A stretch of 64,000 bases of DNA from NCBI GenBank assembly GCA_030386875.1, contig CM059567.1:58140020-58204019 (forward strand). Reading direction: 5' to 3'. Below are positions 1 to 9,805 of this stretch, one piece after another; the first letter of the stretch is position 1; each line of letters starts with the position of its first letter. The notes beneath the pieces are model-generated. The model had not been told where the DNA came from and made no database searches. It saw only the letters and a program-made list of their open reading frames with translations. A program made the translations under genes and the position numbers. This DNA is from Morinoia aosen (Eukaryota; Arthropoda; Malacostraca; Amphipoda; Talitridae).

Positions 1-310
1 ATGCGCTGGCCTATGCAGCCGCAGTGCTGTAAAATTGTGGGAATACCATGCCTGGCTGCGCAGGGCGCTGAGCCCAGAATCGCCGTCTGGAAAACCATTA
101 TTAACTACCGTGACGGGAGGCGGTTGAGGCCCATGAGACCCGACCCCTCTCCCCCAGCCGTACCCCCGGTTGTGCGGGGGAGGGGCGGCTCAGACCCTTT
201 CCCGCTCCTTGTTACCCTGTTCGTGTGGCGACCACCCTTCCCTTCGGGAGGGGGAACGCTGTCCGAGCGGGGCGAGTGTGATGAGCAGAGAACACTTCGT
301 GCGGAGTCGT
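1..310. other. GC-rich block with short hairpins
   Basis: This stretch is far richer in G+C than the AT-rich DNA that follows. It holds short inverted repeats, for example CCCCCG/CGGGGG around 172-190 and TTCCC/GGGAG around 238-251. An open frame of 103 codons crosses it, but the translation resembles no family I know. It could be the edge of a mobile element, a CpG-rich gene start or an untranslated region cut by the window edge. Nature unresolved. Confidence 0.35.
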
Positions 311-1150
311 AGTCGAGGACGGACGAACCGGAGCTTTAGGGGTTGATTTGTGAGACGATCAAGACGGCATTCATATACTTAGAAAAATTCCAGTAAACTA
401 GCGAGGTCACAGTCAGAGTCGAATTTATGTTGGAAGTCCCTGCTGGTACGTGTTGTTGTGATCGACTTAGAAAATTTTCAGGCCGAGATCGGCGACTCAA
501 ATAGGGGGCTTTATTTAATCCGGGTTCGTGGTTGAACGTATGCGAAACGTTCATTTTGGATTGATGTCGGGTTCATAATTGACTGTCTGTTAAACAGTCG
601 GTGAAATTTGTGGAATCATGAATTCAGGCGATCGCCAATAGTCGTGCGGAAGACGTGCTCCTGTCAGCGCATGTGTTGGAACGTTGCTGGTTGTAAAGTC
701 TTTGTAGAGTAATTGCGGGTAAGGTCAAATACCGCTAAATCTTGGTGTCAATCTAAAACTCGTGAGTGCATACAGTAAATGAGTAAATCGTCAGGAGTCG
801 TCCCTTACCTCTCTCTCCATTAGTGGATCTCGTCACACGTTTTGAAACACGTGCTGTCGGCCATCGGACCATCGTTACCAAAGTAGTATATCTGAATAGG
901 GGTGGACGTAAGAGCTCCCGTTTACGCGCTAACGCCACCCAGCTAAGTATTCAATTGACAGTCGGAAACTAACGTAATCAATCTCTAATTTAGTCGGGGC
1001 TTTACGCCCCTGGTGGCAGCGACGCTATCGTCAACCTTATCATTTAATAATTCATGACGTAGTCAAAGTAATCTGAAACTCTAATGCAATAAATCTATAA
1101 AGTAACGAACTAATAAATCTCCGATACTAGAGTGGAAGAAAAAATCCATC
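311..1150. other. Unique non-coding stretch
   Basis: No open frame longer than about 70 codons, no recognisable RNA gene and no clear repeat. Nothing to annotate. Confidence 0.5.
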
Positions 1151-1151
1151 T

Positions 1152-1245
1152 ATTCAAAACCTTCTCACCACCCGACCCTAGGGAGCAAACCTTCTCACCA
1201 CCCAACTCTAGGGAGAAAAACTTCTCACCCCTCCAACACTTGCAT
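1152..1245. repeat. Short tandem repeat, about 32 bp, 2.5 copies
   Basis: The phrase AACCTTCTCACCACCC recurs with CTAGGGAG following it in two copies, and a third partial copy (ACTTCTCACCCCTCC) closes the tract. A minor tandem duplication with no coding role. Confidence 0.7.
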
Positions 1246-1340
1246 TCAAAAAACTTATCACTAAGCCACGAGCTTACTTAGTAACAAGTAGCGTACGATG
1301 TCGGAAAGGTATATGTGAGCATCAGTTTACTTCATTATGT

Positions 1341-1605
1341 GCTCGCGATAGCCATGTGCTAGAGGTTCTGCCGCCGTGCGGCAGAGACCCGGGTTCGAAA
1401 CTCGGCGCTGGCGGTGGCGATTTTCTCTGTTGGGTATAGGAGAAAAATCCCAAGCAAAATACCCCACTCTACCCAGGTGTCTGAAATGGGTACCGGTCTT
1501 GACCGGGGGAAAGCGTCATGGCGTCCTGGCGTTAGTTATAAGGCATTTGAAAATCCAATGTACAAGGTGATATGTATCAGGCTTGATTGGAAATAAAGCA
1601 TCCGT
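1341..1605 (+). mobile_element. tRNA-headed SINE, family A, copy 1
   Basis: The head has an A-box-like segment near 1349-1365 (TAGCCATGTGCTAGAGG) and a B-box (GGTTCGAAACTC) near 1391, as in tRNA-derived SINEs. The body, about 1465-1605, aligns closely with 29020-29165. Shared landmarks include CCCACTCTACCC, GGGTACCGG, TTGACCGGGG, ATAAGGCATTTGAAAA and TATGTATCAGGCTTGATT. Two dispersed copies with the same RNA polymerase III head and the same body define a SINE family. The heads differ more than the bodies. Length is about 265 bp. I see no clear target-site duplication. Confidence 0.75.
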
Positions 1606-1964
1606 AGATGCCTTCATTATTTATTTATGATAATTTCTTGGCACAGTTTTATATGTTGAAACTTTGATTTTTCAACCAGCCATTCGCTTCTTAATTTTTC
1701 GGAGCATGATTCTTTCTGATAACATTACGATCTTGATTCTATCGCGCTATTGTCTTATTTTTAAAAAAATCAACGAATGAATTTGTACGTATTTTTATAT
1801 AGCTTAATTAGGTCCCGCACCTCGTACGCGTTTATCACTCTAATCAAAAACGACGAATTGAAAAAATACTCATTTCATTCGAGTGAAGTGTGTTAAAATG
1901 CCGAGAAAATATTCCACCATATTTTCATGACAGGAACTTCTAGTCAATAATTGAGGCTCTTGTG
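1606..1964. other. Unique AT-rich stretch
   Basis: No gene or repeat seen. Confidence 0.5.
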
Positions 1965-2042
1965 TTAGAGGGGGAAGGGGGGAGGGGAAAGGGGGGAGGG
2001 GGAAGGGGGAAGGGGGAGGGGGGAGGGGAGAGGGGTGGGGTG
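1965..2042. repeat. Polypurine G-rich tract
   Basis: About 78 bases made almost only of runs of 3-6 G separated by A, with no C and two T only near the end. Many consecutive G-runs give G-quadruplex potential on the plus strand and triplex potential as a polypurine/polypyrimidine duplex. The minus-strand proline/serine-rich frame here is only the translation of this tract. Confidence 0.85.
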
Positions 2043-2565
2043 TTAGCTGGATCATAATTTTGAAAGCATTTATTCATTTGTTGACCCTCGCGTGGCACTT
2101 AAGACGCTCAGCGCCCTAATTGCATTCCACTGACGCTCTCAAGTTTTACGGTGCACCACCGTTCATTTCAGTCGACCGTCGCCGGCTGAAGTTGGGAAGA
2201 ATGTATGGAAGTCGACGTTTAGCATTTAAAGCTCGTAGAGTGGCAGGTCCGGTGGGATATATTTCAGTACATTTTGCGTGATCAAAATGATTTTTTCTAT
2301 GATCGGTTCATAGTTGTCACAGCAAATCCATTCATAATGAATGGAATATAAAATGCACGCATTAAATTAGTCCCGCACTCTTTGGGCACCCATAAAACAA
2401 ATTCCAAAACTGAAGAAGGACAATTTCAGCCATTGAATTACAACGATGTTTTAAGTAGTTGCACGCGGAGCTTCTATTTTGCTTATGGTTTCACAGGTCA
2501 AAATCTTCAAGTTTGGCCCAACTTTTAAATCAAATTTTCCTTCACAAAAATTTACCCTTTCCACA
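2043..2565. other. Unique non-coding stretch
   Basis: No gene, RNA or repeat recognised. Confidence 0.5.
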
Positions 2566-2569
2566 TCGC

Positions 2570-2665
2570 GAGGGGTTAGACATGGAACTTCAAAAAAGAA
2601 AGACCGTGGTTCGATTCCAGTTCGGTACCCTTGATATTTTCACCAGAACGCAGCTCTCTAGTCTC
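2570..2665 (+). other. Possible tRNA-like / SINE head
   Basis: A perfect B-box-like GGTTCGATTCC lies near 2608, about 34 bases after a loose A-box-like GGTTAGACATGG near 2574. The spacing suits a polymerase III internal promoter. No cloverleaf can be folded with confidence and no second copy was found, so this may be chance. Confidence 0.25.
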
Positions 2666-2867
2666 TGGTGTTGATAACAGACGGGTGGGAATGGGTAAAA
2701 GACCAACTCTTCTACCCACGGAACCAGCTTGTCAATTACTTTAGAGTAGAAGGCTGGCAGACCACTACTACGACCCGATTGTCACGATCGAGTTAGTAGT
2801 AAAATGAACAATACTTAACCATGACCATTAATCATTCAAATTTGTGAAATTTCATTTGTACAGATTT

Positions 2868-3018
2868 CTATTTAGTTACATCATAAACAGTGTATCATAG
2901 TTACGTCATAAGCAGAGTATCTTAGTTACATCATAAACAGTGTATCATAGTTACGTCATAAGGAGAGTATCTTAGTTACATCATAAAAAATGTATCACAG
3001 TTACGTCATAAGGAGATC
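2868..3018. repeat. 25-bp minisatellite, plus orientation, 6 copies
   Basis: Six 25-bp units alternate two variants, TAGTTACATCATAAACAG... and TAGTTACGTCATAAG.... The same family recurs at 5270-5425 in the same orientation and at 6475-6962 in the opposite orientation. Confidence 0.9.
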
Positions 3019-3125
3019 TGCGATAACTTTAGCTTGCTCACATCATCCGTGATCTCGTTATGTATCAATAAGCACAAGTGGTTCAAGCAATCACGAGTAA
3101 TTACGAGTGGTTCAAGAAACTAACA
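3019..3125. other. Linker of duplicated satellite module
   Basis: About 105 bp between the 25-bp and 32-bp arrays. It is nearly identical to 5428-5531, which shows that array, linker and array were duplicated as one module about 2.4 kb apart. Confidence 0.85.
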
Positions 3126-3716
3126 AGTCCACTGCCTGCTCCCGTTAAGTGGGAATAAGTCCACTGCCTGCTACCGTGATGTGGGAATAAGTCCACTGCC
3201 TGCTGCCTTGATGTGGGAATAAGTCCACTTCCTGCTGCCGTGATGTGGGAATAAGTCCCCTTCCTGATACCATTATGTAGGAATAAGTCCACTTCCTGCT
3301 CCCGTGATGTGGGAATAAGTTCACTGCCTGCTGCCGTGATGTGGGAATAAGTCTATTTCCTTCTGCCGTGATGTGGGAATAAGTCCACTTCCTGCTGCCT
3401 TGATGTAGGAATAAGTCCACTTCCTGATCCCATTATGTAGGAATAAGTCCACTTCCTGCTGCCGTGATGTGGGAATAAGTCTATTTCCTTCTGCCGTGAT
3501 GTGGGAATAAGTCCACTTCCTGCTGCCGTGATGTGGGAATAAGTCCACTTCCTGATACCATTATGTAGGAATAAGTCCACTTCCTGCTCCCGTGATGTGG
3601 GAATAAGTTCACTGCCTGCTGCCGTGATGTGGGAATAAGTCCACTTCCTGATCCCATTATGTAGGAATAAGTCCACTTCCTGCTGCCGTGATGTGGGAAT
3701 AAGTCCACTCGCTGCT
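3126..3716. repeat. 32-bp minisatellite array, about 18 copies
   Basis: The core GTGGGAATAAGTCCACT recurs every 32 bp with variant middles (CCTGCTGCC, CCTGATACC, CCTTCTGCC). The unit is not a multiple of three, so several overlapping minus-strand frames rich in the motif DLFPHHGSR stay open. These are repeat translations, not genes. Confidence 0.95.
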
Positions 3717-3864
3717 TAAACTTAAACTTAAACTTTGAGGTTTACCAGATGTTTTGACCATACAAGGAGCCAAGTTCTCACTATGAACAAATTTTATGTC
3801 GGAAAAAACTAGAAGATTTTGGGTAGAAAAAGGCTGATTTCGCAGCCCTGGTTGCACAGCACAG

Positions 3865-3974
3865 TCCCAGTCTAACTTTGTCACCGCCTGCATGCATGTT
3901 TTACGCCGCCCCAGTAATTAAATCTCTTGGGCGGCGTAAAACATGCATGCTCCGGCGAAAAATTTAGACTGGGA
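3865..3974. mobile_element. Palindromic MITE-like element, copy 1
   Basis: About 110 bp forming one long imperfect hairpin. It opens with TCCCAGTCTAA and closes with TTAGACTGGGA, and the inner arms carry GCATGCATGTTTTACGCCGCC and its complement. Related hairpins lie at 21010-21106 and 30123-30238. Short length, self-complementarity and dispersed copies fit a non-autonomous foldback or MITE element. Confidence 0.8.
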
Positions 3975-5239
3975 TCTAAGCATTGTGTCGCCATATTTGT
4001 TGTCGTCTCCACCAGCATGTTGCGATGTGCTATTTAGTATCACCGAAGTATTTCGTCCCTCTTTTAGATTCTTTTGTTTTGTAAGCCTATTATATCTTTG
4101 CTTCGCCTTTTCTTCCTCTTCCTTTATGACTAATTATTTCTAAGTGCAGGGTATCATGTGTGAAAAGAAATCTTGTGGATAGATTCCTCGTAACTTACGG
4201 CAAATGCTAAAAGAGAATGCAAACTTTCAAATTCATAGCATGCCGTGTTCTCATACTCAAAACTTGAGGAACGTTCTTTCCGCTTCCGAATTCAAAATTT
4301 TGTGCTGCTCTTAGGTATTCTGAACACGGGTTTTCATTTTGATGAAACAGGAATTTTTATCAAAGCGTACGAAGGAAATGAGGCCACGTAACGCGTTCGT
4401 ATGTCGTTGAGTTTATGCTGAATTTCTGAAGCAATGAAAATTGTTTATACTTTAATAGGACAAGGAAATATGAAAATTTTTCGGCTCGATGGGTGCGTTT
4501 ATTACTTCACAAAATTAAAGAAAACAATTAAAGAAACAAAGAAAACAATGCAATAAGCACTCCGAAATACAGGAGCAAACTTTTAGAATCTTGCAAGAAT
4601 TATTACTTATACTCGAACTTATTTATAACTCGTGAATTTCACTCTCTAAGTTCTCCGATAATGCGGCAGTTAATCTATCGGGTGTAAATTTCTCGAAATT
4701 CATCTCTTCATCTCTTGAACAGACGAGTACTTTTATATAGCAGGAAAAGAATCATTCAGCTACATTCTACGAGGTGCATTTTTTTAAATCTACTTTTTGC
4801 GGGGCCCGTTTTCGAACTTAACGAACAAGGAAAGTCCGAAAATGCCGTTGTCTGTCAGTGTGGACTGAAAAATTCCTTTTTTGGACGGATAAATTTTTAG
4901 CCCGTCGCTTCACGATGTTGTTTTAGAAACCGAAGTAAATGGAGTACTAAGAATGAGTTATTTATTTCTGTACAAGTAATATAGAGCGGTAGAGCTGTGC
5001 TTAAAGTTTAACGACTAAAGTTCTCGGCAACGCAGAGAACAGTTTCGGAGCGTTGTGTTTTGCCGAAATAAGCTTCTCTCGCGCTACATTTTATTCTATT
5101 TCACGGAAAAATAACCGGGCTCGATGCAAGAACTAGAAGAAAATTCAGTGACAAGAATTTCAGACTTGGGTAAAAATACACTAAACTGAGCGGTTCGAAA
5201 CACGCTGGAATATGCGATTACTGACGATGTTTTACTCAA
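3975..5239. other. Unique non-coding stretch
   Basis: About 1.3 kb with no gene-like frame; the longest frames are about 61-66 codons and resemble nothing. No repeat recognised. Confidence 0.5.
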
Positions 5240-5269
5240 TTTTTAGTCATTTGTGACATTTTATTTGTA

Positions 5270-5427
5270 GAGATTTCTATCTAGTTACACCCTAAGCAGT
5301 GTATCATAGTTACGTCATGAGCAGAGTATCTCAGTTACATCATAAACAGTGTATCATAGTTACGTCATAAGGAGAGTATCTTAGTTACATCATAAAAAAT
5401 GTATCACAGTTACGTCATAAGGAGATC
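5270..5427. repeat. 25-bp minisatellite, second copy of module
   Basis: Six 25-bp units with the same order of variants as 2868-3018, including the same AAAAAATG variant in the fifth unit. This supports block duplication of the array rather than independent expansion. Confidence 0.9.
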
Positions 5428-5531
5428 AGCGATAACTTTAGCTTGCTCACATCATCCGTGATCTCGTTATGTATCAATAAGCACAAGTGGTTCAAGCAAT
5501 GACGAGTAATTACGAGTGGTTCAAGAAACTA

Positions 5532-5878
5532 ACAAGTCCACTGCCTGCTCTCGTTAAGTGGGAATAAGTCCACTGCCTGCTGCCTTGATGTGGGAATAAG
5601 TCCACTGCCTGCTCCCGTGATGTGGGAATAAGTCCACTGCCTGCTACCGTGATGTGGGAATAAGTCCACTGCCTGCTACCGTGATGTGGGAATAAGTCCA
5701 CTGCCTGCTCCCGTTAAGTGGGAATAAGTCCACTGCCTGCTACCGTGATGTGGGAATAAGTCCACTGCCTGCTACCGTGATGTGGGAATAAGTCCATTTC
5801 CTGCTCCCGTAATGTAGGAATAAGTCCACTTCCTGCTCCCGTAATGTAGGAATAAGTCCACTTCCTGCTCCCGCGATG
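5532..5878. repeat. 32-bp minisatellite array, second copy
   Basis: About 11 units of the GTGGGAATAAGTCCACT family, following the same linker as the first module. It is interrupted at 5879 by a LINE 3' fragment and resumes at 6008. Confidence 0.95.
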
Positions 5879-5879
5879 T

Positions 5880-6006
5880 TTAGCCATACTCAAAGTAGTT
5901 ACTATACTCGTATAAGTAGCTATACCCAAATGTTTCCATTGTACTAGACTGCAGATAAGATCTACTGCTGTATCACTTGTGGTAAATAAATTGTTTAAAT
6001 TGTTTG
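5880..6006 (+). mobile_element. 5'-truncated LINE 3' end inside 32-bp array
   Basis: Read on the plus strand this ends with GTGGTAAATAAATTGTTTAAATTGTTT. The minus strand therefore matches the 3' untranslated end of the intact LINE at 47558-52440; shared landmarks are CAATTTATTTACCACA, GTGATACAG, GTCTAGTACAATGG and GTATAGCTAC. It carries two copies of the 9-base tail unit AAATTGTTT. It sits within the 32-bp array, so the insertion is younger than the array expansion. The first 40 bases are poorly matched. Confidence 0.8.
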
Positions 6007-6007
6007 C

Positions 6008-6240
6008 ATATGGGAGTAAGTCCACTGCCTGATCCCATTATGCGGGAATAAGTCCACTTCCTGGTCCACCATGATGTGGGAATAAGTCCACTTACTGATC
6101 CCATTATGTGGGAATAAGTCCACTTTCTAGTCCCCCAAGATGTGGGAATATGTCCACTTCCTGTCCCATTATATAGGAATAAGACCACTTCCTGGTCCCG
6201 TCATGTAGAAATGAGGGAGTCTGACTCCCCGATCCCATTA
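6008..6240. repeat. 32-bp minisatellite array, degenerate end
   Basis: Continues the array interrupted by the LINE fragment. Units are more diverged (TGGTCCACCATGATG, CTAGTCCCCCAAGATG) and fade out near 6240. Confidence 0.85.
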
Positions 6241-6474
6241 TGTTGATGACAGCAGCTTGATTTCCCGAAGGAAGAGCGCCACCTTTTGACAGATGTGCCC
6301 GCCGTGCCAACCTGAGCAACTCAAAGGCGGCTCGCGTAAACAAATAGACGCGCGGCCGCCTCTGGGACGCAGCTCAGGGGCCGCTTTGTTAGCAAATGAG
6401 CTTAGCGTGTTGGCAGGGACCTGAGTTTTTCAAATTTGGAGGCTCGGTCCTGAAGTCTCACTTTAACAACACTG
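6241..6474. other. Unique spacer, locally GC-rich
   Basis: Contains a NotI-type GCGGCCGC near 6350. No gene recognised. Confidence 0.4.
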
Positions 6475-6962
6475 TTACAATTATACACTGCCAAGGATGC
6501 AACTATGATACACTGCTTAGGACGTAACTAGGATACACTGCTTAGGACGTAACTAGGATACATTGCTTAGGACGTAACTAGGATACACTGCTTAGGACGT
6601 AACTATGATAAACTGCTGAGGACGAAACTAGGATACACTGCTAAGGACGTAACTAGGATACACTGCTGAGGACGTAACTAGGATACACTGCTTAGGACGT
6701 AACTAGGATACATTGCTTAGGACGTAACTAGGATACACTGCTTAGGACGTAACTAGGATACATTGCTTAGGACGTAACTAGGATACACTGCTTAGGACGT
6801 AACTATGATAAACTGCTGAGGACGTAACTAGGATACACTGCTGAGGACGTAACTAGGATACACTGCTTAGGACGTAACTAGGATACACTGCTTAGGACGT
6901 AACTAGGATACTCTGCTTAGGACGTAACTAGGATACACTGCTTAGGACGTAACTGTGATAGG
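6475..6962. repeat. 25-bp minisatellite, inverted orientation, about 19 copies
   Basis: Units contain GGACGTAACTAGGATACACT. The reverse complement begins TAGTTACGTCCTAAGCAG, clearly the same family as the arrays at 2868 and 5270 but on the other strand. Variants (ATGATAAACTGCTGAG) recur in blocks, suggesting local block copying. Confidence 0.92.
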
Positions 6963-7074
6963 CTGGCAAGGTAAGTTTTTCGGTAGACTTGGCTGCCCCA
7001 AGTGTTGTTTTAATATCAGAATAACTTAGTACCAGAATTTTCGTTCAAAGGAACAGTTAGAAATTTATTTTTTC

Positions 7075-7320
7075 GTCAACCGTGTGGTAATAGTGACGTC
7101 ATGGCAACGAACCAATTGCAGCGCTCATATTGCACCGGACAACTCTGCTAGCCCCAAATCTGGTGCCACTATTGGCCTAACGATATGTCGCAATAGTGAC
7201 GTCATAACGTGTTTTCGAAAAAAGCCGTTCTAATGGCTAGCCGAACAAGATGAGATTCATTTCCTCACAGAAATGACTCTACCTTGTTTCCTCTACCGTG
7301 ATCTAGGCTTACTTATTGCT
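7075..7320 (+). repeat. Dispersed repeat carrying two CRE palindromes, copy A
   Basis: About 190-245 bp with a clear reverse-complement match at 55085-55280. Shared landmarks are CCGTGTGG, GACGTCATGGCAACGAA, GCAGCGCTCA, CTGCTAGCC and CCACTATTGGC. The copy holds the palindrome TGACGTCA near 7095 and again near 7198. No terminal repeats or coding potential seen. Likely an old non-autonomous element. Confidence 0.75.
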
Positions 7321-7362
7321 GTTAAATAATATTGGAGATCGTGTTTTGCAGTTCATTCTGTA

Positions 7363-7893
7363 CAGGGTGTCCAAAAAAAATGTTTTCCCTTGTCGTTAAT
7401 ATTTATTAATAATATATCTATGATGCATTAAACACATTATTTTAATTCCGATGTAATTCCTATGGGTTCATTCATTAAAAAAGTGGCGTAGGAAACACGA
7501 TCGAACAATATTGTCTCATAGATAATTGACATAATTTGCTATAGTTTTCGCTGCCACTCTGTAAAGCAATACCGTTTTTGAAAAAAAAAACCGAAAGACG
7601 AGTATAAGAGGATGTACGTAGAGGAAGAGCCAGAAAAACCAGAACAGAGTATTCATTTTCCCGTATCAGTAATACGATCATAAGAATACCATGGGCATTT
7701 AATTTCAAGCAAAATTATGATGGTATTACTGATACGGGTATTCTTATGATGGTATTACTGATACGGGTATTCTTAAGATGGTGTTACTGATACAGGTATT
7801 CTTATGATGGTATTACTGATACTGGTCTTCTTATGATGGTATTACTGATACGGGAAAATAAATACTCGGTTTGGGTATCTGTGGGACATACTG
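7363..7893. mobile_element. MITE-like element with TA target and internal 29-bp expansion
   Basis: The left end CAGGGTGTCC follows a TA; the right end, read inward, is CAGTATGTCC and is followed by TA. This is the layout of a Tc1/mariner-type non-autonomous element. The right part (about 7650-7893) matches the shorter element at 12820-12993, sharing ATTTTCCCGTATCAGT, GCATTTAATTTCAAGCAAAA and AATACTCGGTTTGGGT. Between 7706 and 7852 an internal 29-bp unit (TATTACTGATACGGGTATTC...) is tandemly repeated about five times. The left 280 bp have no counterpart in the shorter copy, so the left boundary is less sure. Confidence 0.6.
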
Positions 7894-8937
7894 TATAGGA
7901 AGACCTCCACACTCAATAAGTCCGTATCTCACTTCCCCCGCGTAAATTAATCAAGAGCCGAAAAGTTCGTGCAATTGAAAACCAGTGCGATTGTGACCTG
8001 AAGGGACCTTTGAATTTTCTTTTGGCGCGTGCGCGTTATTAATCAGCAAATCTTCCCTCCCTTGGTCGCGTCAATTGAAGGTTCTGCGCACATCTTATTT
8101 TCAAAATAACGAGCGCCTCGTTGAGAATGATAAAAATTTTCTTTCGTTTATTGTTGGGTCACGAGGGATTCTTCTGCCTAATAAAAAATGAGGCAAAGAG
8201 AATGGATTTGGTCGCAGGTGCGAGGCTTCAGTTGCAGTCTCACTCGGCGTAATTGTTGTGTCCTGCTTTTATTCCTGCGACCTCAAAACGAAGAGTTGTC
8301 ATGAAAAACAAGTGAACGTTGCATCTTTATTTGAAAATTGTGCATTTACATGTGATGCGCGAAGCTTATCCTTTATTGCATGAAAACAAGTGAATTTGTG
8401 GTTAAAAATTGAACTTATGCATTTTTTTAAAAAAATAACCTGTAATTGGACATGGAACTCTGTGTTGTTTTGAAAGATAAACTTTAAAATCGAGAAACAT
8501 GTAATTTGTTCTCGTCCAGCAGATACTTTGTGTAGTTTTGAAAAATGAATAATGAATATGAAAATCGAGAAACATGTAATTTACCCTGCAGCTGAGGGAA
8601 CGTGTGCCTGTAGCAGTGATACGGCCCACGTAACAGTTTACTCATAAAATCCAGGATATTCGATGACTTTGCATCATGGTAGCAGCACAGCTGGCTATAA
8701 ATATTCATCCGGTGACTTGGCTATCATTCGCGCTGTAATTTTAGGGTGGTTTCCCATAAAAACTCCGACCGTGGCTTTTCGCCAGAAAAATCAGACCGCA
8801 GGATGGCACGCATCCAGAGCTGAACTTTTATTTGCAACTGTGCGCTGCCACGAGACAAGATTTCTAGCGCCCCTGAGCTTAACTTCAAATTTGTGGCTTC
8901 GAAGAAATTGTGTGCAATGGTAAATCTTCGTAACTTA
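7894..8937. other. Unique stretch with one tandem duplication
   Basis: Around 8450-8583 an approximately 75-bp segment ending in AAATCGAGAAACATGTAATT occurs twice in tandem. Otherwise no gene, RNA or mobile element seen; short frames are not gene-like. Confidence 0.5.
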
Positions 8938-9002
8938 TATTTTATATATACATATAAGATATATATATTATATCTTATATATATATATAATATATAATGT
9001 AT
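8938..9002. repeat. TA-rich microsatellite
   Basis: Mixed TA, TATC and TATAA runs immediately before the SINE at 9012. Confidence 0.85.
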
Positions 9003-9011
9003 ATCTTATAT

Positions 9012-9312
9012 CGGCCTTGCAGTGGCCGAGTGTATAGAGCGCTTGCGTTCTGTGCTTCCTGCCCGGGTTCGAGCCCTGTGAGCGGCAGTTGGCGTGAAAA
9101 ACGCTGATGCGGCAAATCAGGGTCGTTGCCTGCAGTGTGGTCACTGTCCTCAAGGAATGTTACCTGAGCACTAAACGAGAGGAAAATGAGGCCTAAAGCT
9201 CGGGCGTGACTAGGGGCCTGGGGAACCCCTATCATGTACATCCCCTGTAAAGTATCATGTCAATGATGCTCAGCCACCCTCTACTAAAAAGAGGTAAAGG
9301 CTTGGTATGTAC
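9012..9312 (+). mobile_element. tRNA-headed SINE, family B
   Basis: The head has an A-box-like AGTGGCCGAGTGTATAGAG near 9023 and a B-box GGGTTCGAGCCC near 9064, with spacing like a tRNA gene. It is followed by about 230 bp of unrelated body and by TA-rich DNA. The body differs from family A, so this is a second SINE type. No second copy in this window, so the call rests on the tRNA-like head and length. Confidence 0.6.
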
Positions 9313-9317
9313 TAGTA

Positions 9318-9470
9318 TACCAATATATTATATATAGATAAGGTAATCGATATATATAAGATAATGCTTTAATAGGTCGCCATTCTACGCAATTCAACCT
9401 TTCCAATATTCCAATACGTGTACTTATTATATACATATAATATATATATATATATACTGTATAACCCTTC
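9318..9470. repeat. AT-rich low-complexity DNA
   Basis: TATATA and ATATAAGATA tracts on both sides of a short unique segment. Confidence 0.7.
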
Positions 9471-9511
9471 TGTAGCTGAACTCGAGAGATCCCTCATCCG
9501 GTCACTGCCGA

Positions 9512-9805
9512 AACGTGTGTTCAAGTTTTCCAGAGTTAAAGTTCAATTTTCCAACCGTGACGTGTGTTCAAGTTTTCCAGAGTTAAAGTTCAATCTTCCA
9601 ACCGTGACGTGTGTTCAAGTTTTCCAGAGTTAAAGTTCAATTTTCCAACCGTGACGTGTGTTCAAGTTTTACAGAGTTAAAGTTCAGTTTTCCAACCGTG
9701 ACGTGTGTTCAAGTTCTACAGAGTAAAAGTTCAACCTTCCAACCGTGACGTGTGTTCAAGTTCAACAGAGTTAAAGTTCAACCTTCCAACCGTGACGGGT
9801 GCTCG
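9512..9805. repeat. 47-bp minisatellite, about 6 copies
   Basis: The unit begins CGTGTGTTCAAGTTTTCCAG and ends CAACCGTGA. Later copies drift (TTTTACAG, TTCTACAG, TTCAACAG) in a left-to-right series. Confidence 0.92.
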
